Below, piece after piece: positions 6,123 to 12,951 of a DNA stretch of 12,961 bases. Source of the stretch: Verrucomicrobia bacterium UBA3761 (GTDB taxonomy: Bacteria > Verrucomicrobiota > Kiritimatiellia > RFP12 > UBA1067); NCBI GenBank assembly GCA_002371135.1, contig DFGB01000004.1, positions 1 through 12,961 on the forward strand, written 5' to 3'. Both the position numbers and the translations under genes were made by a program. A model generated the notes under the pieces. The model ran no database searches. It was given only the letters and a program-made list of their open reading frames with translations, and was not told the origin of the DNA. Position 1 is the first letter of the stretch, and each line of letters starts with the position of its first letter.

Positions 6123-6932
6123 ATGATAACATCGTGTATTTCTTTTTTGGCGTTGATATGCGCATTTGTCGCGTGCCGGTTTGGCATAGGCATCGGGACG
6201 GGGTGGAGTGTATTCATTTCGATCGCGGCCTTTTTCACTTCTCAGATTTGCTTTTCGCTTCACTTCCGCAAGCGCATCAACGCCGCGATGGGCGAGATTC
6301 AGCGCATAATGGCGGAAGGGCAAAACGCCATTAAATCAAAGATGGCGGCGTGGCAGTTCCGCCCGCCGGGCAGCATGAAGGAAGCCCAGCGCATAATCGA
6401 GGCGGATACGAAGAAATTCGTCCAGAAGGCGCTTGAAGCGACCAAAGGCATGGAACGGCTTCGTCACTGGGTGCCGCTTATCGATTCGCAGATCGCCACC
6501 GCCCGGCTCCATCTCAATTGGATGATCAAGAATTTCGACGCAGTCGACGCGCTCATGCCCAAGGCCATGTTGCGAGATCCCGTCTCCGCCTCGATGAAGA
6601 TGGCTCGCCTCCAGATGAAGTCCGCCCCGCTGGACGAAATAGAGAAGGTCTACAAGAAGGCAGTCGCCCGTTGCCGCTACAACGACAACGTCATCCCTGC
6701 AGCCTGCTGGAGCTGGATACTCGTCGAGCGCGGCGAGACAGATCGCGCCTTCATCGCCCTTGGCGAGGCGCTAAAGAAGAGCGACAACGAAGTCTTGAAG
6801 CGCAACCACGAGCTGCTGATGAACAACAAGCCCGCCCATTTCTCCAATACCGCGCTGGGCGACCAGTGGTTCGCGCTTCATCTTGAGGAGCCCAAAATCA
6901 GGCAGCAGCGCCAGCGGCCGCAGTATCGCTAG
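6123..6932 (+). CDS. Two-helix membrane protein of unknown function with helical cytoplasmic domain
   Basis: I do not recognise a named family. The 269-residue protein starts with two hydrophobic segments (about 3-20 and 28-48) joined by a Gly-rich turn (GIGIGTG). A basic stretch RKR (49-51) follows, suggesting that both ends are cytoplasmic. The rest is helix-rich and charged. Residues about 193-235 (ACWSWILVERGETDRAFIAL then GEALKK) look like one or two degenerate TPR repeats. The tail is basic and Gln-rich. Start 6123 follows directly from the promoter at 6087-6115; the upstream in-frame extension to 6018 would begin inside the palindrome and before the promoter. It is the first gene of a unit that may read into the MurU-AmgK gene 68 bases downstream. 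A scaffolding role at the membrane would be a guess. Confidence 0.75.
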   Translation: MITSCISFLALICAFVACRFGIGIGTGWSVFISIAAFFTSQICFSLHFRKRINAAMGEIQRIMAEGQNAIKSKMAAWQFRPPGSMKEAQRIIEADTKKFVQKALEATKGMERLRHWVPLIDSQIATARLHLNWMIKNFDAVDALMPKAMLRDPVSASMKMARLQMKSAPLDEIEKVYKKAVARCRYNDNVIPAACWSWILVERGETDRAFIALGEALKKSDNEVLKRNHELLMNNKPAHFSNTALGDQWFALHLEEPKIRQQRQRPQYR

Positions 6933-6952
6933 AAGTCCTGGAAATCCAAAGT

Positions 6953-7000
6953 CTCTTCCCTCTTCCCTCTTCACTCTTCCCTCTTCCCTCTTCCCTCATC
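6953..7000 (+). repeat. Six 7-bp CTCTTCC repeats abutting a start codon
   Basis: CTCTTCC, CTCTTCC, CTCTTCA and three more CTCTTCC follow without gaps from 6953 to 6994. A partial copy CTCATC then leads straight into the ATG at 7001. There is no purine-rich Shine-Dalgarno sequence, because the place where it would lie is pure pyrimidine repeat. The preceding bases (TAGAAGTCCTGGAA at 6930-6943) resemble the spacer before nadA. Confidence 0.93.
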
Positions 7001-8725
7001 ATGGCACACAAGGCGTTAGTATTGGCGGCAGGAATGGGGACGCGGCTGCGTCCTCTCACTAGCGCCGTGCCGAAACCGCTCCTGCCGGTCTGGGGCGTGC
7101 CGATGCTCGAGCGCGTCGTCGAGTGGCTTCGCGAACAAGGCGTCGACGACATCGTCGTCAACGCCCACTACCTCCACGAGCAAATCGAAGCCTGGTGCGC
7201 CGCCAACAACTGCCGTTGCTCCTGCGAACCTGAAATCCTCGGCACGGGCGGCGCGCTCAATCCCCTGCGCGACTGGATTGGCAATGACGAGTTCTGGCTC
7301 GTCAACGGCGACATCGTCTTCGACGGCGCTTCCTTCCCCTCCAGACCGGTCGCGACAAGCGCGTCCCTCCCGCTTGTCGGCTGTTGCCTTGTGACGGAGG
7401 AGGGACCCCGCACAATCGAAATCGAACCTGAGCAGAATCTTGTCACTTGCTGGAAAAGCCCCGATCCCGGCTGGTCCGGGACTTGGACGTATTGCGGCGT
7501 GGCGCTTCTCAAGCCTGAGATTCTTTCCTACATCCCCGCGACAGGATTTTCCACCATCGTCGAAGCATACGAAAAAGCGATGATGGATGGCAAATTCATC
7601 CAAGCCGTCAAGTGCGAAGATCTCCTCTGGACGGATGCAGGGACGGTCGAATCCTACATCGCGGTCAACACATCCGGCGACGAAAACGCTTTCGCGTCGA
7701 TTCCGCAAATCGCCAAGTGCCTTCCTGCCGCCAAAAGCGGCGAGGTCCGTTTTGCTTCGCTTCGCGGCTCGGACCGGCTTTTCTTCAAGGCGGACGGCGA
7801 GTACATAATCATCTACGACGACGTCAAGCGGCCTGAAAACGCCCGCTATGCCTCCCATGCCCGTTGGCTCAAGGACCGCGGCATCAGCGTTCCCGCCGTG
7901 CTTGCGGACTTTCCGGAACTAAAGACGCTGGCGATCGAAGACGCGGGTTCGCTCGACCTGCGCGAGCATTCAAAAATGCTGGGCGAGGACCGGCTTTACG
8001 ATTACATCGCGGCAGTCGAAGAGCTTGCCCGTTTCAATTCGCTTGACGCATCGTCTCTTGCGCTCGAGCCGCCGTTCGACGCCGCTCTCTGCAAGTGGGA
8101 GCGCGAGCTCTTTAGAGAGCAATGCCTTCGCGGACATTTTGGCATGGCACTCCCCGGCGCCGTCGAGGCGGAATTGGAACAGGTCGCCGGGCGTCTTCTT
8201 GCAGAGCCGCCTGCGCTGGTCCACCGCGATTTCCAATCGTCGAATTTGATAATGGCCCCTTCCGCCGCCGGGAAGAACGGCGCCGCCGCGCCTGTTGTCA
8301 TAGATTTCCAAGGCATGCGCATCGGGCCTGCCGCCTATGATCTGGCGAGCCTTCTCTACGATCCGTATGTCGATCTGCGCGATGGCGAGCGCCGCGCGCT
8401 TGCGGCCCTCTACGCCAAGAAGGCCAATCGCCCGGATATCGCCGGCGTCCTGCCGTTTGCCGCGGTAGAGCGCCTTGTCCAGGCCCTCGGTGCATACGGC
8501 CGCCTTACGGCCGCAGGCAAGAGCGAATTCTCCCGCCATATTTTCCCGGCGCTTGAGAACCTCCTCGCCGTCGCCGACGAGGCGGGTCTCGACGCCACCG
8601 GCGCTCTCGCCGAGGAGCTCATCGCCAAGGAGGGCAAAAAGCGCGAAGCCGCTCGCGACGGCGATTGCCATTGCGGGCACCACCATCATCACGATCACCG
8701 CCATTGCGAAGGGACTGCGTCATGA
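7001..8725 (+). CDS. Fused MurNAc-1-phosphate uridylyltransferase / MurNAc kinase (MurU-AmgK)
   Basis: The 574-residue protein joins two enzymes of the peptidoglycan recycling route that makes UDP-MurNAc from MurNAc and bypasses MurA, the fosfomycin target. Residues 1 to about 235 are a nucleotidyltransferase: LAAGMGTRLRPLT (8-20), KPLLPV (25-30), GTGGAL (81-86), LVNGDI (100-105). Residues about 245-545 are an aminoglycoside-phosphotransferase-like sugar kinase: LVHRDFQSSNLI (406-417, catalytic D410 and N415), VIDFQG (433-438, metal-binding D435) and GPAAYDLASLLYDPYV, a pattern typical of AmgK. In Pseudomonas these are separate adjacent genes. The C-terminus is a natural His/Cys cluster, CHCGHHHHHDHRHC (556-569), which could bind Zn, Ni or Cu. 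No Shine-Dalgarno is present; CTCTTCC repeats abut the ATG. Its stop overlaps the next start by 4 bases (ATGA). Substrate assignment is by family; another hexose-1-phosphate is possible. Confidence 0.88.
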   Translation: MAHKALVLAAGMGTRLRPLTSAVPKPLLPVWGVPMLERVVEWLREQGVDDIVVNAHYLHEQIEAWCAANNCRCSCEPEILGTGGALNPLRDWIGNDEFWLVNGDIVFDGASFPSRPVATSASLPLVGCCLVTEEGPRTIEIEPEQNLVTCWKSPDPGWSGTWTYCGVALLKPEILSYIPATGFSTIVEAYEKAMMDGKFIQAVKCEDLLWTDAGTVESYIAVNTSGDENAFASIPQIAKCLPAAKSGEVRFASLRGSDRLFFKADGEYIIIYDDVKRPENARYASHARWLKDRGISVPAVLADFPELKTLAIEDAGSLDLREHSKMLGEDRLYDYIAAVEELARFNSLDASSLALEPPFDAALCKWERELFREQCLRGHFGMALPGAVEAELEQVAGRLLAEPPALVHRDFQSSNLIMAPSAAGKNGAAAPVVIDFQGMRIGPAAYDLASLLYDPYVDLRDGERRALAALYAKKANRPDIAGVLPFAAVERLVQALGAYGRLTAAGKSEFSRHIFPALENLLAVADEAGLDATGALAEELIAKEGKKREAARDGDCHCGHHHHHDHRHCEGTAS

Positions 8726-10842
8726 AGGCCATCCGCGCATTCCTGTGCCGCGTCAAAAAGGCCGGCAAACTTCGCAAGGATACGGTGAAGACCGTCGCCA
8801 TGGGCCGCGAGCGCGAATTCCGCGCCTGGGATGTCGGCGACGATACTTTCATTTTCGAGAAGGGGATTGCAAACCACCTCTCCGAGCATCCAAGCGTCCT
8901 CATAGTCGAGAAAGCGTCGCTCAAGAGAAAGACGCCCGGCTACGTCTTCACAATGACGACCGGCAACCATTCCGTCGCCGCATTTCCGCTTCTGGACGGC
9001 CGTTTCTGGCGGCTCTCTCGCGTGCCCAAGATGAAGCAGGGCGACGTCCTCATGAAAGAGATTCTCTGCTCCAATGTCGTTGCCGGCACAATCGAGATTT
9101 CCCAGCGCGACGTTCCTTCCAAACGCCTCTACCGTGCCGACGAGTGGCTGCTCGGCCCCAACGTCGGCTTCGACCTCTGCGACATTGTGATGGGCGACCG
9201 CAACGACACCACGCTCGAACACTACCGCCAGTTGGGGCAGGAATGGCGCGTCAAACCGCTTGCCTGGACGCAAAGCGAGATGAAGGTCGCCCTGGCCGGC
9301 TGCAAGAAGCGCATTTCCACGAAGACGCGCTACTACCATTCCATGAAGGGCGTCCACTTCATGACCTACCAGACCTTCAAGGCCTTTGCAGCTCTTGCGG
9401 AGACCGATATGGAGGCGTTTGTCAAGGAGCTGCGCGAGCTCGTTTCAGTCTACGAAGGCAACCAGTATTCCTTTACGCGCCAGCCGAAACTGCGCGGACA
9501 TCACGAAATCGAACTTTTCGGTCTCAAGCGCGGGGTGGCGCTGGAGAAGATCATTCCGGAACTCGAGCGCCTGATGGAGTCCATCGCCCTCAGCCGCGCC
9601 ACCCAGAGCGATATCGTCCGCCGCATAGGCGAGATCGCCGCCCTCTACGGCTCGCTGCTCACTTCGCCCGAACTCATGGACGAGAATTCCAAGGCCTTCA
9701 CGGAGCTGCTCTACATGCACGTCACGGGCGAGATATACACGCACAGCGGCGAGGGCTCGACGCCGGCGTTCGACGACCGCCGCACCGCCATCCCTGGCGC
9801 GACATACGTCGACGGCCGCCCCATCATGCATCCCGGCGCCGACGACCGCAGCGAGGTCCTTCTCTCCAATATCCGTTCGCTGATGAGCAAGGACGAGAAG
9901 ATCGAATACGCCAACGTCTACGAATTGCGCGAAGACGGCGACGAACATTCCCCGTCCATCAATCGCACGCGCGAAATCGTCTACAAGACAAACCGCGGCC
10001 CGCTCGAGCATTCCATGATCGAGAAGCGCCTTTCCAAGTCGACGAAGGACTACTCCAGCTACATGCTCGCGCGCATCGAGTGCCTCAAGGCGCTCGGCAT
10101 CGGCCTCAGCGAATATCGCGTCCTCCGGCGCCGCCGGCAAATCGGCAAGCGCCCCACCGACTACTATGTCCGCCGCCGCCTCGAAGGCGAACCGATGGAT
10201 TCGATCCCGGCCAACTACTTCTGCAACGCCGACGACTCCAGCATCGAAGAAAAGGAAGTCGTCCTCGCGCTCGCCACTTTGATGGGCGACGCCGCCGCGC
10301 AGAACATGGCCATGAAGAAGTACGACCCAGCCACCGAGTCTCCTCTCTACGGCGTCGGCAAGGAGATATACGAATTCGAATACGACATCATGGCCGAGCG
10401 CGTCGTCCCCAAGACCGTCACAACATGTTCGATTCGCGGCTCTTTCGGTTGGCCGGACATCTCGATGACAGACGAGAATCTCTCCAATCTAATGAATTTC
10501 TATCTTGGCTACTATGCGCACGCGCTCAAGGACTACCAGCGCCGCCACAATGTCTCGATGCAGGAACTCGCAGAGCGCTTCATGGGCGGTTTCGAGTTCC
10601 GCACCCATGCCATGGAGTGGCAGCTTTCCGTCATGCGCGACAAGCTGGAGGATTTCAAACCCAATCTCTCGGCGTCGTTCAAGTTCGACCGCAAGTGGCG
10701 TTTCGTGATGTGGTCGCTCGAGCGCCAGGAGCGCCGTCTTGCGATGTTCAGGAGGATATTTTTCTCAAAAGTGGAGCTAGTCGAAAATGAAGATTTACGG
10801 AATAATCCCGGCGAGATACGCATCGAGTCGATTCCCGGGTAA
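8722..10842 (+). CDS. Unrecognised 706-aa cytoplasmic protein in the envelope operon
   Basis: I cannot place this protein in a family. It has no signal peptide and no membrane helix. The first 25 residues are basic (MKAIRAFLCRVKKAGKLRKD). The rest is charged, with mixed alpha and beta character and conserved-looking stretches such as DEWLLGPNVGFDLCDIVMGD, ESPLYGVGKEIYEFEYDIM and CSIRGSFGWPD. A G-x-G-K-E-I segment and isolated D/N residues might suggest a phosphotransfer fold, but no standard kinase motif set can be read. Its start overlaps the MurU-AmgK stop by 4 bases and its end overlaps kdsB by 56 bases, so translation is probably coupled. Codon usage resembles the neighbours, which speaks against recent transfer. 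Context (MurNAc salvage, Kdo activation, lipoprotein) suggests an envelope or glycan-related function, but that is inference. Confidence 0.85.
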   Translation: MKAIRAFLCRVKKAGKLRKDTVKTVAMGREREFRAWDVGDDTFIFEKGIANHLSEHPSVLIVEKASLKRKTPGYVFTMTTGNHSVAAFPLLDGRFWRLSRVPKMKQGDVLMKEILCSNVVAGTIEISQRDVPSKRLYRADEWLLGPNVGFDLCDIVMGDRNDTTLEHYRQLGQEWRVKPLAWTQSEMKVALAGCKKRISTKTRYYHSMKGVHFMTYQTFKAFAALAETDMEAFVKELRELVSVYEGNQYSFTRQPKLRGHHEIELFGLKRGVALEKIIPELERLMESIALSRATQSDIVRRIGEIAALYGSLLTSPELMDENSKAFTELLYMHVTGEIYTHSGEGSTPAFDDRRTAIPGATYVDGRPIMHPGADDRSEVLLSNIRSLMSKDEKIEYANVYELREDGDEHSPSINRTREIVYKTNRGPLEHSMIEKRLSKSTKDYSSYMLARIECLKALGIGLSEYRVLRRRRQIGKRPTDYYVRRRLEGEPMDSIPANYFCNADDSSIEEKEVVLALATLMGDAAAQNMAMKKYDPATESPLYGVGKEIYEFEYDIMAERVVPKTVTTCSIRGSFGWPDISMTDENLSNLMNFYLGYYAHALKDYQRRHNVSMQELAERFMGGFEFRTHAMEWQLSVMRDKLEDFKPNLSASFKFDRKWRFVMWSLERQERRLAMFRRIFFSKVELVENEDLRNNPGEIRIESIPG

Positions 10843-11560
10843 GCCGCTCGCGATACTCGCGGGCAAGCCGCTCGTAGCGTGGGTGGTCGAGGCTGTCAAG
10901 AAGGCCGCCTCTCTGGACGCGGTGATCGTCGCGACCGACGACGAGCGCATAGCCGAGGCCGTCCGCAACCACGGCGGCGAGGCGGTGATGACGCCGTCCG
11001 CGCTGCCGAGCGGCACCGACCGCATCGCCTGCGCAGCCCGCGTCTACGCAGCGGAGAAATTCGGCAAGAGCGATTTCGACGACGACGATATCATTGTCAA
11101 CATACAGGGCGACGAGCCTCTCATCGATCCCGTCCTCGTCGACAACCTTGCCATGCGCCTGCGGCTCGATTCGCGCTTCGACATGGCTACCGCCGTCACG
11201 CCCATCAAGAATATGCGCGACTACGAGGCGAAGAGCGTCGTCAAGGTCGTCACCGCCCGCGACGGCACGGCCCTTTACTTCTCCCGCGCGCCCATCCCGC
11301 TTCCGCGCGACGACGCGCCCGATTTCACCTACGGCCTCTACGTCCGGCATCTCGGCATATACGCATATCGCGGTGCGTTCTTGAAGCGCTACATCGAGGA
11401 GCCGCCCTGCGCTCTGGAGCTCAGCGAGAAGCTCGAGCAGCTCCGCGCTCTATGGATGGGTGCGAAAATCGCGATTCTCCCTACCGAAGACGAGGGCGTA
11501 GGCGTAGACACCCCGGAGGATGCCGAACGCGTCGCAAAGATTCTGGAGCTGCGCAAGTGA
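10787..11560 (+). CDS. kdsB: 3-deoxy-manno-octulosonate cytidylyltransferase (CMP-Kdo synthetase)
   Basis: KdsB activates Kdo with CTP to CMP-Kdo, the donor for the inner core of lipopolysaccharide, in the cytoplasm. The 257 residues match the family length. Signature segments are IIPARYASSRFPGKPL (6-21, nucleotide binding), VIVATDDERI, PSGTDRIACA, IIVNIQGDEPLI, FSRAPIPLPRD, HLGIYAYRGAFLKRY, LELSEKLEQLRAL and GVGVDTPED. The start is fixed by the canonical N-terminus MKIYGIIPARYAS and has GGAG 10 bases upstream. It overlaps the preceding gene by 56 bases and the following lipoprotein gene by 4. It is the best evidence that the organism makes Kdo-containing lipopolysaccharide. Confidence 0.97.
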   Translation: MKIYGIIPARYASSRFPGKPLAILAGKPLVAWVVEAVKKAASLDAVIVATDDERIAEAVRNHGGEAVMTPSALPSGTDRIACAARVYAAEKFGKSDFDDDDIIVNIQGDEPLIDPVLVDNLAMRLRLDSRFDMATAVTPIKNMRDYEAKSVVKVVTARDGTALYFSRAPIPLPRDDAPDFTYGLYVRHLGIYAYRGAFLKRYIEEPPCALELSEKLEQLRALWMGAKIAILPTEDEGVGVDTPEDAERVAKILELRK

Positions 11561-11931
11561 AGAAGTACGCCGTCATAGTCGCCGCCGCCATGCTCTCAGC
11601 GCTCGCAGGCTGCGTCACGGCGCAGTCGTTCGAGACCGGTCGCGAACATCCGTCTCTCGAAATCGTGGGCAGCGGCGTCAAGTTTCAGGGCGAGTACGTA
11701 ATGCCCGATGAAGTCCCCAAACTGCTGGAGGAGTGCGGAGTTCCGCACGATGCCGTCGTCCACATTCGCATTTCGCAGTTCGACCGCCTCAGGGAAGCGC
11801 AGGCGTTTCGCGGACTCCTCGCCCGCGCGGGCTACACCCGCACCGCCCTCGTCACCAAAGAGCATGGCGAATCCTGGAGCCAGACCCAGAGCGGAACAAG
11901 AACTGGCGGGGCTGGCTTGCCGCGACGGTAG
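11557..11931 (+). CDS. Small putative lipoprotein, function unknown
   Basis: The 124-residue product starts with GTG at 11557, overlapping the kdsB stop (GTGA), with GGAG 8 bases upstream. The N-terminus KKYAVIVAAAMLSALAGC is a type II signal peptide with lipobox L-A-G-C, so cleavage and acylation at Cys19 are predicted. Residues about 33-105 are one small alpha/beta domain. The order of a loop Pro (VPKLLEECGV), a V-V-H-I-R-I strand and a helix ending LARAGYTRTALVTKE recalls the periplasmic domain of ExbD/TolR. That resemblance is weak and by eye only, and the membrane anchor differs. The tail (WSQTQSGTRTGGAGLPRR) looks disordered. The rest of the long open frame upstream, back to 10879, is an out-of-frame shadow of kdsB. 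It is co-transcribed with kdsB and is presumably an envelope protein. Confidence 0.8.
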   Translation: MKKYAVIVAAAMLSALAGCVTAQSFETGREHPSLEIVGSGVKFQGEYVMPDEVPKLLEECGVPHDAVVHIRISQFDRLREAQAFRGLLARAGYTRTALVTKEHGESWSQTQSGTRTGGAGLPRR

Positions 11932-11990
11932 TCCTGGAAGTCCTAAGCCCTGGGTCCTAAGTCCTAGCTGTTCTAGAAGTCCTAGAAGTT
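11930..11990 (+). repeat. Degenerate AGTCCTAGA-type repeats in the spacer before nadA
   Basis: Variants of AGTCCTRGA follow one another: AGTCCTGGA, AGTCCTAAG, GGTCCTA, AGTCCTAGC, TTCTAGA, AGTCCTAGA, AGTTCTA. The period is about 9 but irregular. TAGAAGTCCTGGAA also occurs at 6930-6943 before the CTCTTCC array, so the same repeat family starts both spacers. Confidence 0.75.
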
Positions 11991-12018
11991 CTACTTCCTA
12001 CTTCCTACTTTTTACTTT
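11991..12018 (+). repeat. Four 7-bp CTACTTC-type repeats abutting the nadA start
   Basis: CTACTTC, CTACTTC, CTACTTT and TTACTTT run without gaps and end exactly at the base before the nadA ATG (12019). As before the MurU-AmgK gene, the Shine-Dalgarno position is filled by a pyrimidine-rich heptamer array. No promoter could be identified in the 87-bp spacer. Confidence 0.88.
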
Positions 12019-12924
12019 ATGACCATCCAATCCGAAATCCAGCGCCTCGCCCGCTCTCGCGACGCTGTAATACTCGCGCACAACTACCAGCGCGCCGAAG
12101 TCCAGGAAATCGCCGACTTCACCGGCGACTCGCTTGAACTCGCCCGCAAGGCCACGCAGGTCCAGGCCTCCACCATCGTATTCTGCGGTGTCTACTTCAT
12201 GGCCGAGACAGCCGCAATCCTGAACCCCGGAAAGACCGTCCTCATTCCAAATCCAGACGCCGGCTGCCCGATGGCCGACATGATAACGGCCGAACAGCTT
12301 CGCGCCATGAAAGCGCAGCACCCCGGGGCCAAGGCGGTCTGCTACGTAAACTCTACCGCCGAAGTCAAGGCCGAGTGCGATATGTGCGTCACCAGCGGCA
12401 ATGCGGAGAAGGTGATGGCGTCTTTCTCGGCCGATCAGGAGATTATTTTCGTGCCGGACCAGCATCTCGGCAGCCACGTCGCATCGCTGCTTGGCCGCAA
12501 ATATCTGCTCTGGCCCGGCTACTGCCCCACGCACGCCCGCCTCACCGCGGCGCAGATCGAAGCGGCGCGCAAAGCGCATCCCGGCGCCGTCGTCATGGTG
12601 CATCCCGAGTGCCCGGCCGACGTCCGCGCCGCCGCCGACCGGCAGCTTTCCACAGGCGGTATGTGCCGTTTCGCGAGAGAATCGCCAGACACGGAGTTCA
12701 TCGTCGGTACGGAACTTGGCATTCTCCATCGCTTGCAGAAGGAGAACCCGTCCAAACATTTCCACCAGGTCTCGGATTCGCTCATCTGCCCAAATATGAA
12801 GAAGACGACGTTGGAAAGCCTCAGGGACGCCTTGGCGGAAAACAAGACCCGCGTCACGGTCCCCGCCGACATCGCCGTTCGCGCCGCCCGCGCAATCAAC
12901 GCCATGCTCGGCTGCGCCAGTTGA
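12019..12924 (+). CDS. nadA: Quinolinate synthase A
   Basis: NadA condenses iminoaspartate with dihydroxyacetone phosphate to quinolinate, the step before nicotinate mononucleotide in de novo NAD synthesis, using an oxygen-sensitive [4Fe-4S] cluster. The 301 residues match the short bacterial/archaeal form. Three cluster cysteines can be placed: C83 (AGCPMAD), C169 (WPGYCPTH) and C257 (ICPNMK), at spacings like those of Thermotoga and Pyrococcus NadA. Other family motifs are LAHNYQ (19-24), YVNSTAEVKAECD (109-121), PDQHLG (146-151), VHPECP (194-199) and GTELGILHRL (230-239). The start follows directly after the CTACTTC array. No nadB or nadC is visible in the window, although either could follow. 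Confidence 0.97.
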   Translation: MTIQSEIQRLARSRDAVILAHNYQRAEVQEIADFTGDSLELARKATQVQASTIVFCGVYFMAETAAILNPGKTVLIPNPDAGCPMADMITAEQLRAMKAQHPGAKAVCYVNSTAEVKAECDMCVTSGNAEKVMASFSADQEIIFVPDQHLGSHVASLLGRKYLLWPGYCPTHARLTAAQIEAARKAHPGAVVMVHPECPADVRAAADRQLSTGGMCRFARESPDTEFIVGTELGILHRLQKENPSKHFHQVSDSLICPNMKKTTLESLRDALAENKTRVTVPADIAVRAARAINAMLGCAS

Positions 12925-12951
12925 AAGGTTGAAAAGTTGAAAGGTTGAAAA
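12920..12951 (+). repeat. Four 8-bp GTTGAAAG/A repeats after nadA
   Basis: GTTGAAAG, GTTGAAAA, GTTGAAAG and GTTGAAAA follow in tandem, and the first unit contains the nadA stop codon TGA (12922-12924). On the reverse strand the core is TTTCAAC, the same core as the 11-bp repeats upstream of comM. The window ends 10 bases later, so the gene this array precedes cannot be seen. Confidence 0.9.

Noticed and set aside
10879..11556. Upstream part of the long open frame that ends at 11931
   Set aside because: It overlaps kdsB in another frame and has the Arg-rich composition typical of shadow frames in GC-rich DNA. Only the part from GTG 11557 has a signal peptide and a ribosome binding site.
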